This document shows, piece after piece, positions 32,663 to 41,578 of a stretch of DNA of 64,000 nt. The DNA comes from Kluyvera sp047971185 (GTDB lineage Bacteria; Pseudomonadota; Gammaproteobacteria; Enterobacterales; Enterobacteriaceae), in NCBI RefSeq assembly GCF_047971185.1, contig NZ_JBKDZH010000020.1, positions 41,467-105,466 on the forward strand, written 5' to 3'. The notes under the pieces were generated by a model, which had not been told where the DNA came from, searched no databases, and saw only the letters and a program-made list of their open reading frames with translations. The position numbers were made by a program, and so were the translations under genes. The first letter of the stretch is position 1, and each line of letters starts with the position of its first letter.

Positions 32663-35202
32663 GCGTTTTCCTCCACCAGAGTTACCGGAATGCGTTCGTA
32701 CGGCGTAGCCGGGCGATGCTGTGCACGTTCAGAAACCACCTGCACGTTCGGGTCACGCTGCTCGCTGTTGATAAAGTGCTTGAAGCGCACCTGAGCGGCT
32801 GGGTCGTTAACCGTTTCGGTCCATTCACAGGCGAACGCGGCGCGCAGACGGGCGATCTCTTCTTCCAGATGGTCGTTCAGGCCCAGCTTGTCGTCGATGA
32901 TCACCGAACGCAGGTAGTCGATGCCGCCTTCCATGTTATCCAGCCACGGGGCGGTACGCGTCAGCTTATCGGCGGTGCGGATGTAGAACATCATAAAGCG
33001 GTCGAGGTACTTGATCAGCGTGTCGCGGTCGAGGTCGGCCGCCAGCAGATCCGCGTGGCGCGGCTTCATGCCGCCGTTGCCGCAGACGTACAGATTCCAG
33101 CCTTTTTCGGTGGCGATGATGCCGACGTCTTTACCCTGGGCTTCCGCACATTCGCGGGTGCAGCCAGAGACGCCAAACTTCATTTTGTGCGGCGTACGAA
33201 TGCCCTTGTAGCGGTTTTCCAGCTCCACGCCGAAGCCGACGCTGTCGCCGACGCCGTAACGGCACCAGGTGCTGCCTACGCAGGTTTTCGCCATACGTAG
33301 CGCTTTGGCATACGCGTGGCCGGTTTCAAAGCCCGCTTCAATCAGCTGACGCCAGATTTCCGGCAGGTCGTCTTTCTGCGCGCCAAACAGGCCGATACGC
33401 TGGGAACCGGTGATTTTGGTGTACAGGTTGAATTGGCGGGCGATACGGCCCACCGCCACCAGACCTTCCGGGGTGATTTCACCGCCCGCAGAGCGTGGGA
33501 TCACGGAGTAGGTGCCGTCTTTCTGGATGTTCGCCAGGAAGTTGTCGTTGGTGTCCTGCAGCGGCGTATGCTGCGGCTTGAGGATGTACTCATTCCAGCA
33601 GGAGGCCAGCAGCGAGCCGACGGTCGGTTTACAGACTTCACAGCCGTAGCCTTTACCGTATTTCGCCAGCAGTTCGTCGAAGGTTTTAATGCCTTCCACG
33701 CGGATCAGGTGATACAGCTCCTGACGGGTAAACGCGAAGTGTTCACACAGGCTGTGGTTCACCTCGATACCCTGTTTCGCCAGCTCGGCGTTGAGCACCT
33801 GAGTGACCAGCGGGATACAGCCGCCGCAGCCAGTACCGGCTTTGGTTTCGGCCTTCAGCGCCGCCACGGTGTGGCAGCCTTTGTTGATCGCCGCGACCAG
33901 GTCGCCTTTAGTGACGTCAAAGCAGGAGCAGATCTGCGCGCTATCCGGCAGCTTATCCACGCCGATAGACGGCTTACCGCCGCTGGCGTGGGCGGGCAGA
34001 ATCAGCGAGTCCGGGTTTTCCGGCAGCTCAATGGCGTTCAGCGCTAATTGCAGCAGGTTGCCAAAGTCGCTGGTGTCGCCGACCAGCACTGCGCCGAGCA
34101 GCGTTTTGTTGTCCTGGCTGACGATCAGGCGTTTGTAGACCTCTTTGCTTTCATCGAGGTACACGTAGCTGCGCGCGCCCGGTGTGCGGCCATGCGCGTC
34201 GCCGATACCGCCAACGTCAACGCCCAGCAGCTTCAGCTTGGCGCTCATGTCGGCACCCTGGAAGCTATTTTCGGTGCCGAGGATGTGGTCCACCGCCACC
34301 TGGGCCATTTTGTAGCCCGGCGCGACCAGGCCGTAGACGCGGTTTTTCCAGCTGGCGCATTCGCCAATCGCGTAGATATCCGGGTCAGAGGTCTGGCAGC
34401 TGTCGTTAATCAGGATGCCGCCGCGAGTAGCCACTTCCAGGCCGCACTGCGTGGCCAGCTTGTCGCGCGGACGAATACCGGTGGAGAAGACGATAAAGTC
34501 GACTTCCAGCTGGCTACCGTCGGCGAAGCGCATGGTTTTACGCGCGTTTTCGCCTTCCTGTACGATCTCTTTGGTGTTTTTGCTGGTGTGAACCTTCACG
34601 CCCATGCTTTCGATTTTGCGCTTCAGCTGCTCGCCGCCCATTTGGTCGAGCTGTTCGGCCATCAGCATGGGTGCGAATTCGATCACGTGGGTTTCGACGC
34701 CGAGGTTTTTCAGCGCACCGGCCGCTTCGAGGCCAAGCAGGCCGCCGCCGACGACCGCGCCGCGTTTGCTACGGCGGGCGCAGGATTCAATGGCGTTGAG
34801 ATCTTCAATCGTACGATAAACGAAGCAATCCTGAGTTTCAGACCCTTTGATTGGCGGGATCCACGGGTAGGAGCCGGTCGCCATGATCAGCTTGTCATAG
34901 AAGACGGTACGACCCGCGCTGGAGTGGATCACCTTCTCTTTACGGTTGATGGTGATCGCGCGTTCGCCGACCAGCACCTTCACGCCGTGCTTCTCGTAGA
35001 AGCCTTCGCGCACCAGCGACAGCTCTTCCGCCGTGTGGTGTGAGAAGTAGGAAGAGAGGTGTACGCGGTCGTAGGCGATGCGGGGTTCTTCACAGAAGAC
35101 GGTAATATCGAACTGGCTGGCGTCGGACTTATCGAGAAGATCCTCGATAAAGCGGTGGCCGACCATACCGTTGCCGATAATTGCGAGTCTGACTTTGCTC
35201 AT
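32659..35202 (-). CDS. nirB: NADH-nitrite reductase large subunit NirB
   Basis: This 847-residue enzyme reduces nitrite to ammonium with NADH in the cytoplasm, a detoxifying and NAD+-regenerating reaction in anaerobiosis. An FAD/NAD(H) oxidoreductase domain (1-400) is followed by a BFD-like [2Fe-2S] domain (CSCFDVTKGD ... GTGCGGC) and a sulfite/nitrite reductase domain. In the last, C-X5-C (CVGSTWC) and C-X3-C (CTREC) bind the 4Fe-4S/siroheme centre. Length equals E. coli NirB. The promoter has an FNR site and a NarL/NarP site at the E. coli spacing. Confidence 0.97.
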   Translation of the reverse strand: MSKVRLAIIGNGMVGHRFIEDLLDKSDASQFDITVFCEEPRIAYDRVHLSSYFSHHTAEELSLVREGFYEKHGVKVLVGERAITINRKEKVIHSSAGRTVFYDKLIMATGSYPWIPPIKGSETQDCFVYRTIEDLNAIESCARRSKRGAVVGGGLLGLEAAGALKNLGVETHVIEFAPMLMAEQLDQMGGEQLKRKIESMGVKVHTSKNTKEIVQEGENARKTMRFADGSQLEVDFIVFSTGIRPRDKLATQCGLEVATRGGILINDSCQTSDPDIYAIGECASWKNRVYGLVAPGYKMAQVAVDHILGTENSFQGADMSAKLKLLGVDVGGIGDAHGRTPGARSYVYLDESKEVYKRLIVSQDNKTLLGAVLVGDTSDFGNLLQLALNAIELPENPDSLILPAHASGGKPSIGVDKLPDSAQICSCFDVTKGDLVAAINKGCHTVAALKAETKAGTGCGGCIPLVTQVLNAELAKQGIEVNHSLCEHFAFTRQELYHLIRVEGIKTFDELLAKYGKGYGCEVCKPTVGSLLASCWNEYILKPQHTPLQDTNDNFLANIQKDGTYSVIPRSAGGEITPEGLVAVGRIARQFNLYTKITGSQRIGLFGAQKDDLPEIWRQLIEAGFETGHAYAKALRMAKTCVGSTWCRYGVGDSVGFGVELENRYKGIRTPHKMKFGVSGCTRECAEAQGKDVGIIATEKGWNLYVCGNGGMKPRHADLLAADLDRDTLIKYLDRFMMFYIRTADKLTRTAPWLDNMEGGIDYLRSVIIDDKLGLNDHLEEEIARLRAAFACEWTETVNDPAAQVRFKHFINSEQRDPNVQVVSERAQHRPATPYERIPVTLVEENA

Positions 35203-35260
35203 TTTTGCCTCGATTTCTATTCTAATACTGCCTACCTTAACGATTCAGCTAGGGGGATTA

Positions 35261-35274
35261 TTGATTCAAATCAA
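35261..35274 (-). promoter_or_regulatory. FNR site of the nirB promoter
   Basis: TTGAT-TCAA-ATCAA is an exact FNR consensus. If it is centred at -41.5 as in E. coli, transcription would start near base 35226, 24 bases before the nirB ATG. Confidence 0.85.
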
Positions 35275-35287
35275 TTTAGCCTTTGCC

Positions 35288-35303
35288 TACTCCTTAATGA
35301 GTA
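35288..35303 (-). promoter_or_regulatory. NarL/NarP 7-2-7 site of the nirB promoter
   Basis: TACTCCT-TA-ATGAGTA is an inverted heptamer pair with 2-base spacing. Its centre is 28 bases from the FNR centre, the same distance as between the -41.5 and -69.5 sites of E. coli nirB. Confidence 0.8.
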
Positions 35304-35428
35304 GATTGATGATTTATAAGTGTTTTTGTAAGTTGCGGATAATACTCAACTTTCTTTGTTGTGCGTTTTTTGTGCGGAAAGCGTAAATAAACGGCGATTT
35401 GGCAGGCGAGGAAAATGGGGGCCAGAAG

Positions 35429-35455
35429 CGCCCCTTTTCATGGCGAAAAGGGGCG
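35429..35455 (-). terminator. Terminator-like hairpin after tsgA
   Basis: Perfect 11-bp stem (CGCCCCTTTTC with GAAAAGGGGCG) and a 5-base loop directly after the tsgA stop. The following bases on the minus strand are only mildly T-rich. Confidence 0.6.
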
Positions 35456-35462
35456 AAGCGGA

Positions 35463-36644
35463 TTAGTGAGAGGCTGACGCCGCGTGCTGGCGGTGACGGC
35501 TCACAAAGCCCAGGATCAGACACATTACAAACACCACGGCGTACAGACCGTTGGCGGTCGTCAGCGCCGCCAGCGGGCCGCTGTGGGCAACGATCGGGCC
35601 GGTGACCACGAAGGTCAGCATGGTGCCGATAGTGCCGCAGGTCAGCACGAAGTTAACCAGTTTGGGTGAGGCCACTTTGGTTTGCAGCGAGCCCAGCGTG
35701 ATGATGGAGGTATAAATGGCGCTGGAGAAGAAGCCGAGCGTCAGGATAAACCACGCCAGATGCTGCGGTTCGCCGTGGTTGAACAGGTACATCATCACGG
35801 TGGCAATACCGGCCAGTACGGTCAGGATGCGCTGCAGGTCGAAGAAACGCAGGATAAAGCTGAAGGCCCACATGCCGAACATGTAAGACATCCAGAAGTC
35901 GCTGACCAGCTTGCCCGCATCGCCGAGGCTCATACCCAGACCCTTAGCGTATTCCGGTACCCACGAGATAAAGCCCAGCTGGCCGAGGATGTAGCACAGC
36001 GCGGCGATGGACAGGAACAGCACGCCAATGCCCCACTTCTCTTTAACGACCGGCTGGTCGTTGTTCTGCGCTTTTTTACCCAGCACCGGGAAGTCGCAGC
36101 CGAAGGTCAGCACGAAGATAGCCACGTAGATCAGGCCAATGCAGGCATATACCCAGTACCACTCAATGGTACGTGCCAGCAGCCAGGCGGCCAGCATCGG
36201 GAAAATCATCCCCGCCATGCTGAAGAAGGAGTCGGTAAACAGCAGACGCGCCCCGCGCTGACGCCCTTCATACATGTGGGTGATCAGGAAGGTACCAATC
36301 GACATGGTGATCCCGCTGACCAGACCCAGCACGAACATGGCGGCGGAGAACAGCGCCAGGCTGTGGCTGGTCATCAGACCAATAACCGCCAGCACCATCA
36401 GGATAAAGCCAAAACGCAGCTGCGTTTTCAACGGTACGATTTCCATCAACCAGGCGTTGAGGAAAATCGAGATCAGGATCCCAGCGTTCAGGAAGGTAAA
36501 GGTGTTACTCATGCTGGAAACAGGCAGATTGAAGTAATCGGCGATGTTCCCCATCACCATCCCGGTGACAATTACCAACGCACCGGTAAGGGCGTAGGAG
36601 AAGAAGCTGATCCATGTGAGCTTGATACGGTTGCTGTTAGTCAT
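35463..36644 (-). CDS. tsgA: TsgA, major facilitator superfamily transporter
   Basis: This 393-residue inner-membrane protein has 12 predicted helices and belongs to the MFS family. It matches E. coli TsgA in length and in position next to nirB. The Salmonella gene was found as one that responds to tellurite and selenite; the natural substrate is unknown. It lies upstream of nirB on the same strand but with its own hairpin after it, and is divergent from ppiA. Confidence 0.93.
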   Translation of the reverse strand: MTNSNRIKLTWISFFSYALTGALVIVTGMVMGNIADYFNLPVSSMSNTFTFLNAGILISIFLNAWLMEIVPLKTQLRFGFILMVLAVIGLMTSHSLALFSAAMFVLGLVSGITMSIGTFLITHMYEGRQRGARLLFTDSFFSMAGMIFPMLAAWLLARTIEWYWVYACIGLIYVAIFVLTFGCDFPVLGKKAQNNDQPVVKEKWGIGVLFLSIAALCYILGQLGFISWVPEYAKGLGMSLGDAGKLVSDFWMSYMFGMWAFSFILRFFDLQRILTVLAGIATVMMYLFNHGEPQHLAWFILTLGFFSSAIYTSIITLGSLQTKVASPKLVNFVLTCGTIGTMLTFVVTGPIVAHSGPLAALTTANGLYAVVFVMCLILGFVSRHRQHAASASH

Positions 36645-36765
36645 GACTGGCCTGTGAATAGTTGTGTAAAGCGCGTTGACACCACGCTGAGCGGGCAGAT
36701 TTTATTCACTTGAGTGATGTATTCATAGTTTTATTACGCAAACGTTGGCGTATTACACTTTTCAT

Positions 36766-36781
36766 TGTGATCTGGATCACA
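36766..36781. promoter_or_regulatory. CRP site between tsgA and ppiA
   Basis: TGTGA-TCTGGA-TCACA is a perfect CRP core palindrome. It is 142 bases before ppiA, a known cAMP-CRP-regulated gene in E. coli, and about 122 before tsgA. Confidence 0.85.
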
Positions 36782-36922
36782 AAATGGAGTGAGGTAATTC
36801 TTACCCTGCTCATTATAAGCGTTACATCCGCGTAAACTTTGGTAAAGCACTGGCCTGAGGGGCTATCCCTCTTTAGAATCAAGCCACTCGCTTTCTCTAC
36901 TGCACCTGTTAAAGGAATTCTC

Positions 36923-37495
36923 ATGCTCAAATCAACTCTGGCGGCCGTGGCGGCTGTTTTTGCTCTCTCGGCGATGGCTCCTGCGGCATTAGCAGCAACC
37001 ACGAACCCGCACGTGCTGCTGACCACCTCCGCAGGCAACATAGAGCTGCAGCTGGATAGCCAGAAAGCGCCGGTTTCCGTTGAAAACTTCCTGAAATACG
37101 TTAATAGCGGTTTTTACAACAACACCACCTTCCACCGCGTGATCCCGGGCTTTATGGTTCAGGGCGGCGGCTTTAACGAGCAGATGCAGCAGAAGCAGCC
37201 GAACCCACCGATCAAAAACGAAGCCGACAACGGCCTGCGTAACACCCGCGGCACCATTGCCATGGCGCGTACTGCCGATAAAGACAGCGCTACCAGCCAG
37301 TTCTTTATTAACGTGGCCGACAACGCCTTCCTTGACCACGGCCAGCGTGATTTTGGCTACGCGGTATTCGGTAAGGTCGTGAAGGGCATGGATGTGGCCG
37401 ACAAAATTTCCCAGGTGCCGAGCCACAACGTTGGGCCATACCAGAATGTGCCGACCAAACCGATCGTGATCCTGTCGGCGAAGGTGCTGCCGTAA
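36923..37495 (+). CDS. ppiA: Periplasmic peptidyl-prolyl isomerase A (PpiA)
   Basis: This 190-residue cyclophilin speeds cis/trans isomerisation of prolyl bonds in periplasmic proteins. A signal peptide ends after ALA (about residues 22-24). The catalytic segment FHRVIPGFMVQGG and SQFFINVADN are typical of the bacterial cyclophilin group. The ATG at 36923 is the one that gives the signal peptide, with AAAGGA upstream; the frame extends 28 codons further but through the promoter region. Confidence 0.95.
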   Translation: MLKSTLAAVAAVFALSAMAPAALAATTNPHVLLTTSAGNIELQLDSQKAPVSVENFLKYVNSGFYNNTTFHRVIPGFMVQGGGFNEQMQQKQPNPPIKNEADNGLRNTRGTIAMARTADKDSATSQFFINVADNAFLDHGQRDFGYAVFGKVVKGMDVADKISQVPSHNVGPYQNVPTKPIVILSAKVLP

Positions 37496-37502
37496 GCCAC
37501 GT

Positions 37503-37533
37503 CGGGCGGCGTCTGGCATGAGACCGCCGCCCG
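37503..37533 (+). terminator. Terminator-like hairpin after ppiA
   Basis: CGGGCGGCGTCT can pair with AGACCGCCGCCCG with one bulge, seven bases after the ppiA stop. No good U-tract follows, so transcription may read on into pabA. Confidence 0.45.
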
Positions 37534-37591
37534 TATCGCTAAAGCAACCCGCACCCGGTAGAATGGCGGCAGATAAATGACCGGAGCCGCC

Positions 37592-38155
37592 ATGATTCTG
37601 CTGATTGATAATTATGATTCTTTTACCTGGAACCTGTACCAGTATTTTTGCGAGCTGGGGGCCAGCGTGGTGGTCAGACGTAACGATGACATCACCCTTG
37701 ATGACATCGAGCAGCTGGCGCCGGAAAAAATCGTTATCTCACCCGGCCCCTGCACGCCGGACGATGCCGGTATCTCTCTTGCCGTCATCCGCCGCTACGC
37801 GGGCACGATTCCTATCCTCGGCGTTTGCTTAGGTCATCAGGCTATCGCGCAGGCGTTTGGCGCGCGCATTGTGCGTGCACAGCAGGTTATGCACGGTAAA
37901 ACTTCTCCCATTAGCCACCAGCAGCAGGGCGTTTTTCGCGGTCTGAATAACCCGCTGACCGTCACGCGCTATCACTCTTTGCTGGTTGATCCCGATACGC
38001 TGGCCGATTGCTTTGAGGTGACCGCGCGCAGCGAAAGCGGCGAAATCATGGGCATTCGTCATCGCGAGTGGGATCTGGAAGGCGTCCAGTTCCATCCGGA
38101 AAGCATTCTTAGCGAGCAAGGGCATCAGCTGCTGGCCAACTTTCTCCAGCGATAG
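37592..38155 (+). CDS. pabA: Aminodeoxychorismate synthase glutaminase subunit PabA
   Basis: This 187-residue class I glutamine amidotransferase supplies ammonia to PabB for 4-amino-4-deoxychorismate, the precursor of p-aminobenzoate and folate. Catalytic Cys79 sits in GVCLGHQ and the His-Glu pair in QFHPES. The ATG at 37592 gives the MILLIDNYDSFT start of the family; an ATG five codons upstream is less conserved. In E. coli yhfG-fic precedes this gene; here ppiA does. Confidence 0.96.
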   Translation: MILLIDNYDSFTWNLYQYFCELGASVVVRRNDDITLDDIEQLAPEKIVISPGPCTPDDAGISLAVIRRYAGTIPILGVCLGHQAIAQAFGARIVRAQQVMHGKTSPISHQQQGVFRGLNNPLTVTRYHSLLVDPDTLADCFEVTARSESGEIMGIRHREWDLEGVQFHPESILSEQGHQLLANFLQR

Positions 38156-38167
38156 TAGTTGCTATGA

Positions 38168-38206
38168 TGTGATTTTTTATGCATATTTTGTGGGTAGATT
38201 CTCACA
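38168..38206 (+). promoter_or_regulatory. Putative pair of ArgR (ARG) boxes before argD
   Basis: Bases 38168-38185 (TGTGATTTTTTATGCATA) match the 18-bp ARG consensus with one mismatch in each half-site. A much weaker copy begins 21 bases later (38189-38206), which is the 3-base gap usual for ArgR hexamer binding. Arginine repression of argD is known in E. coli. Confidence 0.55.
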
Positions 38207-38239
38207 ATCATTGCTGCATCGTTTGAAGAAGGGCATGAC

Positions 38240-39457
38240 ATGGTAACCAAACAACCTGCGATCACCCGCGCGACCTTCGATCAGGTCATTTTACCAATCT
38301 ATGCACCGGCGGAGTTTATTCCGGTGAAAGGAAAAGGCAGCCGCGTGTGGGATCAGCAAGGCAAAGAGTACGTTGATTTTGCGGGCGGTATCGCGGTGAC
38401 CGCGCTGGGCCACTGTCATCCGGCGCTGGTTGAGGCGCTGAAAACCCAGGGCGAAACCCTGTGGCACACCAGCAACGTCTTTACCAACGAACCGGCGCTG
38501 CGCCTGGGGCAGAAGCTGGTTGACGCCACTTTCGCCGAGCGCGTGGTGTTCATGAACTCCGGCACGGAAGCGAACGAAACCGCCTTCAAGCTGGCGCGTT
38601 ACTACGCCTCTACCCGTCATAGCCCGTACAAAACGAAAATTATCGCCTTCCACAATGCCTTCCACGGGCGTTCGCTGTTTACCGTTTCCGTTGGCGGCCA
38701 GCCGAAGTACTCCGATGGCTTTGGCCCGAAACCGGCCGATATCATCCACGTGCCGTTTAACGATCTGCATGCGGTCGAGGCGGTAATGGATGACCACACC
38801 TGCGCGGTAGTGGTGGAGCCGATTCAGGGTGAAGGCGGCGTGATGGCGGCAACGCCAGAATTCCTTAAAGGCCTGCGCGACCTGTGCGATAAGCACCAGG
38901 CGCTGCTGGTGTTTGATGAAGTGCAGAGCGGCATGGGCCGTACCGGTTCGCTGTTTGCCTACATGCACTACGGCGTGACGCCGGATATCCTGACCAGCGC
39001 CAAAGCGCTGGGCGGCGGCTTCCCGGTCAGCGCCATGCTCACCACTGAAGAGATTGCCAGCGCCTTCCACGTCGGTTCGCACGGTTCGACCTACGGCGGC
39101 AACCCGCTGGCCTGTGCGGTGGCCGGTGCTGCTTTTGATATCATCAACACCCCGGAAGTGCTGAACGGCGTCAACGCCAAGCGCGAGCGCTTTGTGCAGC
39201 ACCTGCAGCAGATCAATGCGAAATATGACGTCTTCAGCGACGTGCGCGGGATGGGGCTGCTGATTGGCGCCGAACTGAACGCGAAGTACAAGGGCCGCGC
39301 GCGCGACTTCTTATACGCCGCGGCGGACGTTGGCGTGATGGTGCTCAACGCCGGGCCGGACGTGATGCGCTTTGCGCCGTCGCTGGTGGTGGAAGAAGTG
39401 GATATCGACGAGGGCATGCAGCGTTTTGCACAGGCCGTCGCCAGAATTGTCAGCTAG
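38240..39457 (+). CDS. argD: Acetylornithine/succinyldiaminopimelate aminotransferase ArgD
   Basis: This 405-residue PLP enzyme acts in both arginine and lysine biosynthesis. The PLP lysine is Lys255 in LTSAKALGGG, the phosphate-binding GTEANE is at 108-113, and the pyridine-contact Asp is in FDEVQSG (226). It matches E. coli ArgD (406). Its 3' end overlaps that of the convergent yhfK gene by 8 bases. Confidence 0.96.
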   Translation: MVTKQPAITRATFDQVILPIYAPAEFIPVKGKGSRVWDQQGKEYVDFAGGIAVTALGHCHPALVEALKTQGETLWHTSNVFTNEPALRLGQKLVDATFAERVVFMNSGTEANETAFKLARYYASTRHSPYKTKIIAFHNAFHGRSLFTVSVGGQPKYSDGFGPKPADIIHVPFNDLHAVEAVMDDHTCAVVVEPIQGEGGVMAATPEFLKGLRDLCDKHQALLVFDEVQSGMGRTGSLFAYMHYGVTPDILTSAKALGGGFPVSAMLTTEEIASAFHVGSHGSTYGGNPLACAVAGAAFDIINTPEVLNGVNAKRERFVQHLQQINAKYDVFSDVRGMGLLIGAELNAKYKGRARDFLYAAADVGVMVLNAGPDVMRFAPSLVVEEVDIDEGMQRFAQAVARIVS

Positions 39458-41525
39458 CTTTCCGCTTTAACCAGCCACCGTGCCGCGGGCGCTGGCGCCA
39501 CGCCACCGATGAAATGGTGTGCATGGTGTTCAGGTGCCCCAGAATACGCTGGAGATGCTGTTCCATGGTGCTTAGCGGCCCATGCGACAGCGAATCCGGC
39601 GCTTCCATAATATTGACCTCGCCGCTGCCCCCCGCCTCATCGTACTCCAGCCGCTGCTGACAGCGCTGCAGGGCGATTTCACACGACTCCAGATACTGCT
39701 GCGCCAGATCGGGCGTTAGCATGTTGTGCTCGCGCGCCAGGGTGGTCATGGCGTTGATGTGCTCGACGATAAACTGGCTGTGGGTGACCCACAGCTTCAT
39801 GTCTTCCAGATAGCGCGAGTTAAACCCCGGCTCCTGCATCGCCTGGTTGAGGGTGTTATACAGCGTGTTATGCGCCTGGTTAACGCGCATGCGCTGGTAG
39901 GCCAGCTTTGGTGCCTGCGGGTCGGGGCTGAGGATCAGGCGAATGGCTTCCTGGTCCGCTTCCAGCGCCGCCTGCGCGTTCTGGCGCAGCTGGCCGCTCT
40001 GCCACTGCGGCCACAGCCAGATCATGCCGCCGAAGGCAATCAGGCAGCCAATAATGGTGTCGATAAAGCGGGCGACGATGAACTCTTCGCCGTTAAGCGT
40101 CAGGATTTGCAGGGTGTATACCGCCGTGATGGTAAAGCCAACGGTCGCCCAGCCGTAGCTGCGACGAATAATCAGGTAGCTCACCAGCGTGATCATCAGC
40201 ATGCCGGCCAGCGCCCAGCCCTGCGGCGCGTGGAAGTGCAGGGTAATGGCGGCAATCACCAGCCCGGCAAGGGTGCCCGCCGCACGGTGGAAAATACGTA
40301 CCCGGGTCGCGCCGTAGCCGTTTTGCGTCACCAGCAGCACCGTCATCAGGATCCAGTACGGTTTCGGCAGATGCAGCGCCGCGCCCATCAGGCTGGCGAT
40401 GCTCAGCATCACGCTGAGACGCGCGGCGTTACGCAGGGCCGGAGACTTCAAAGACAGGTAGCTTTTCAGCGCCGGGAACAGCGGCAGCCGCCGCTCTTTG
40501 TCGGCCATCAGGTTGCGCGGATACAGCGGCCGCTGAAAGCGCAGCACGCGGGCAATGCGGCTGAAGTGCCAGGCGCAGAACTGGCCAACCGGGTTATCCG
40601 GGTGCTGGTCGGCAATTTTTTCCAGCGCGCTAATCTGTTTATCCATGCTGAAGCGGGTAGGGTAGCGGTGATAGAGGATATCGTCCGCCAGCACCCGCAG
40701 GCGCGCGGCCACGGTCTGGGCATTCCAGCGGATCACCGCTTCGGCGTGGCTGCGTTCAACCAGCTTCTGCACCTCTTCCGGCTGGTGCAGGCTGACGGAG
40801 ATATGCTCCTGCAAATCTAACCCGACCTGGAAGGCGCGTAGCAGGCGCTTATAGTCATTATGCTGGTTAGCCGCCAGCATGTGCAGCTGCTGGTAGCACA
40901 GGGAAATCAGATCGACCACTTTCTGCTGACGGGTGAGCAGCGGCGGCAGCGCGGTGGTGGGATCGGTATGCTGGGTCAGCAGGCTGTATTTGGCTTCGCA
41001 GTAGTCGGCCAGTTGGCGGTACAGCAGGCTGAGCGATTCGCGCAGCGGTTGTTCGCGCCACATCCAGAACCACCACCAGTTAAACAGCCCGTACCACAGG
41101 GTGCCCAGCGCATACAGCAGCAGCGGCTGCCAGATGGGCATATTTCCCGCGAGGCTGAGGGTAAAAATGGAGGCAATTAGCGAGGCGGGCAGCAGTCGTC
41201 CGTGTAGCGCGCTGATCTCCGCCGTTACGCCAAGCAGCAGCGCTAGCCCGGTCAGAATCAGTGGCAAAGGCACATCGCGCGCCAGCAGCAGCTGAACGGC
41301 GAGACTACAGCCGGCGAACAGGCAGCCGCCGATAGCCAGACGTTTAAAAAAGCGTTTATGCGGGGTGTCGAGACCGGCAATGTTGCAACAGGCGGGCACT
41401 AACGAGAACAGCAGCCCTTGCTGGAGGTAGCCGAACAGCAGGCCGATGGCAACGGGCAGACACAGCACCAGCGTTTGCCGCAGTGCATAGTTGATTTCCG
41501 GGTGGTAAATCAGCCTGCGCCACAT
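39450..41525 (-). CDS. yhfK: YhfK, FUSC-family inner-membrane protein
   Basis: This 691-residue protein has two blocks of about five to six membrane helices (roughly 15-150 and 385-510), each followed by a cytoplasmic helical region, as in the fusaric-acid-resistance/YccS family. No substrate is known. The sequence follows E. coli YhfK (696) closely. It lies downstream of crp on the same strand, separated by a terminator, and overlaps the end of argD. Confidence 0.9.
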   Translation of the reverse strand: MWRRLIYHPEINYALRQTLVLCLPVAIGLLFGYLQQGLLFSLVPACCNIAGLDTPHKRFFKRLAIGGCLFAGCSLAVQLLLARDVPLPLILTGLALLLGVTAEISALHGRLLPASLIASIFTLSLAGNMPIWQPLLLYALGTLWYGLFNWWWFWMWREQPLRESLSLLYRQLADYCEAKYSLLTQHTDPTTALPPLLTRQQKVVDLISLCYQQLHMLAANQHNDYKRLLRAFQVGLDLQEHISVSLHQPEEVQKLVERSHAEAVIRWNAQTVAARLRVLADDILYHRYPTRFSMDKQISALEKIADQHPDNPVGQFCAWHFSRIARVLRFQRPLYPRNLMADKERRLPLFPALKSYLSLKSPALRNAARLSVMLSIASLMGAALHLPKPYWILMTVLLVTQNGYGATRVRIFHRAAGTLAGLVIAAITLHFHAPQGWALAGMLMITLVSYLIIRRSYGWATVGFTITAVYTLQILTLNGEEFIVARFIDTIIGCLIAFGGMIWLWPQWQSGQLRQNAQAALEADQEAIRLILSPDPQAPKLAYQRMRVNQAHNTLYNTLNQAMQEPGFNSRYLEDMKLWVTHSQFIVEHINAMTTLAREHNMLTPDLAQQYLESCEIALQRCQQRLEYDEAGGSGEVNIMEAPDSLSHGPLSTMEQHLQRILGHLNTMHTISSVAWRQRPRHGGWLKRKAS

Positions 41526-41530
41526 AGAGG

Positions 41531-41570
41531 GAAAACAAAAACGGCGTACTGGGTTAACAATACGCCGTTT
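41531..41570 (-). terminator. Rho-independent terminator of crp
   Basis: On the minus strand AAACGGCGTA pairs with TACGCCGTTT around a 12-base loop and is followed by TTTTGTTTTC. It begins 8 bases after the crp stop codon. Confidence 0.85.
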
Positions 41571-41578
41571 GGGCTGGA

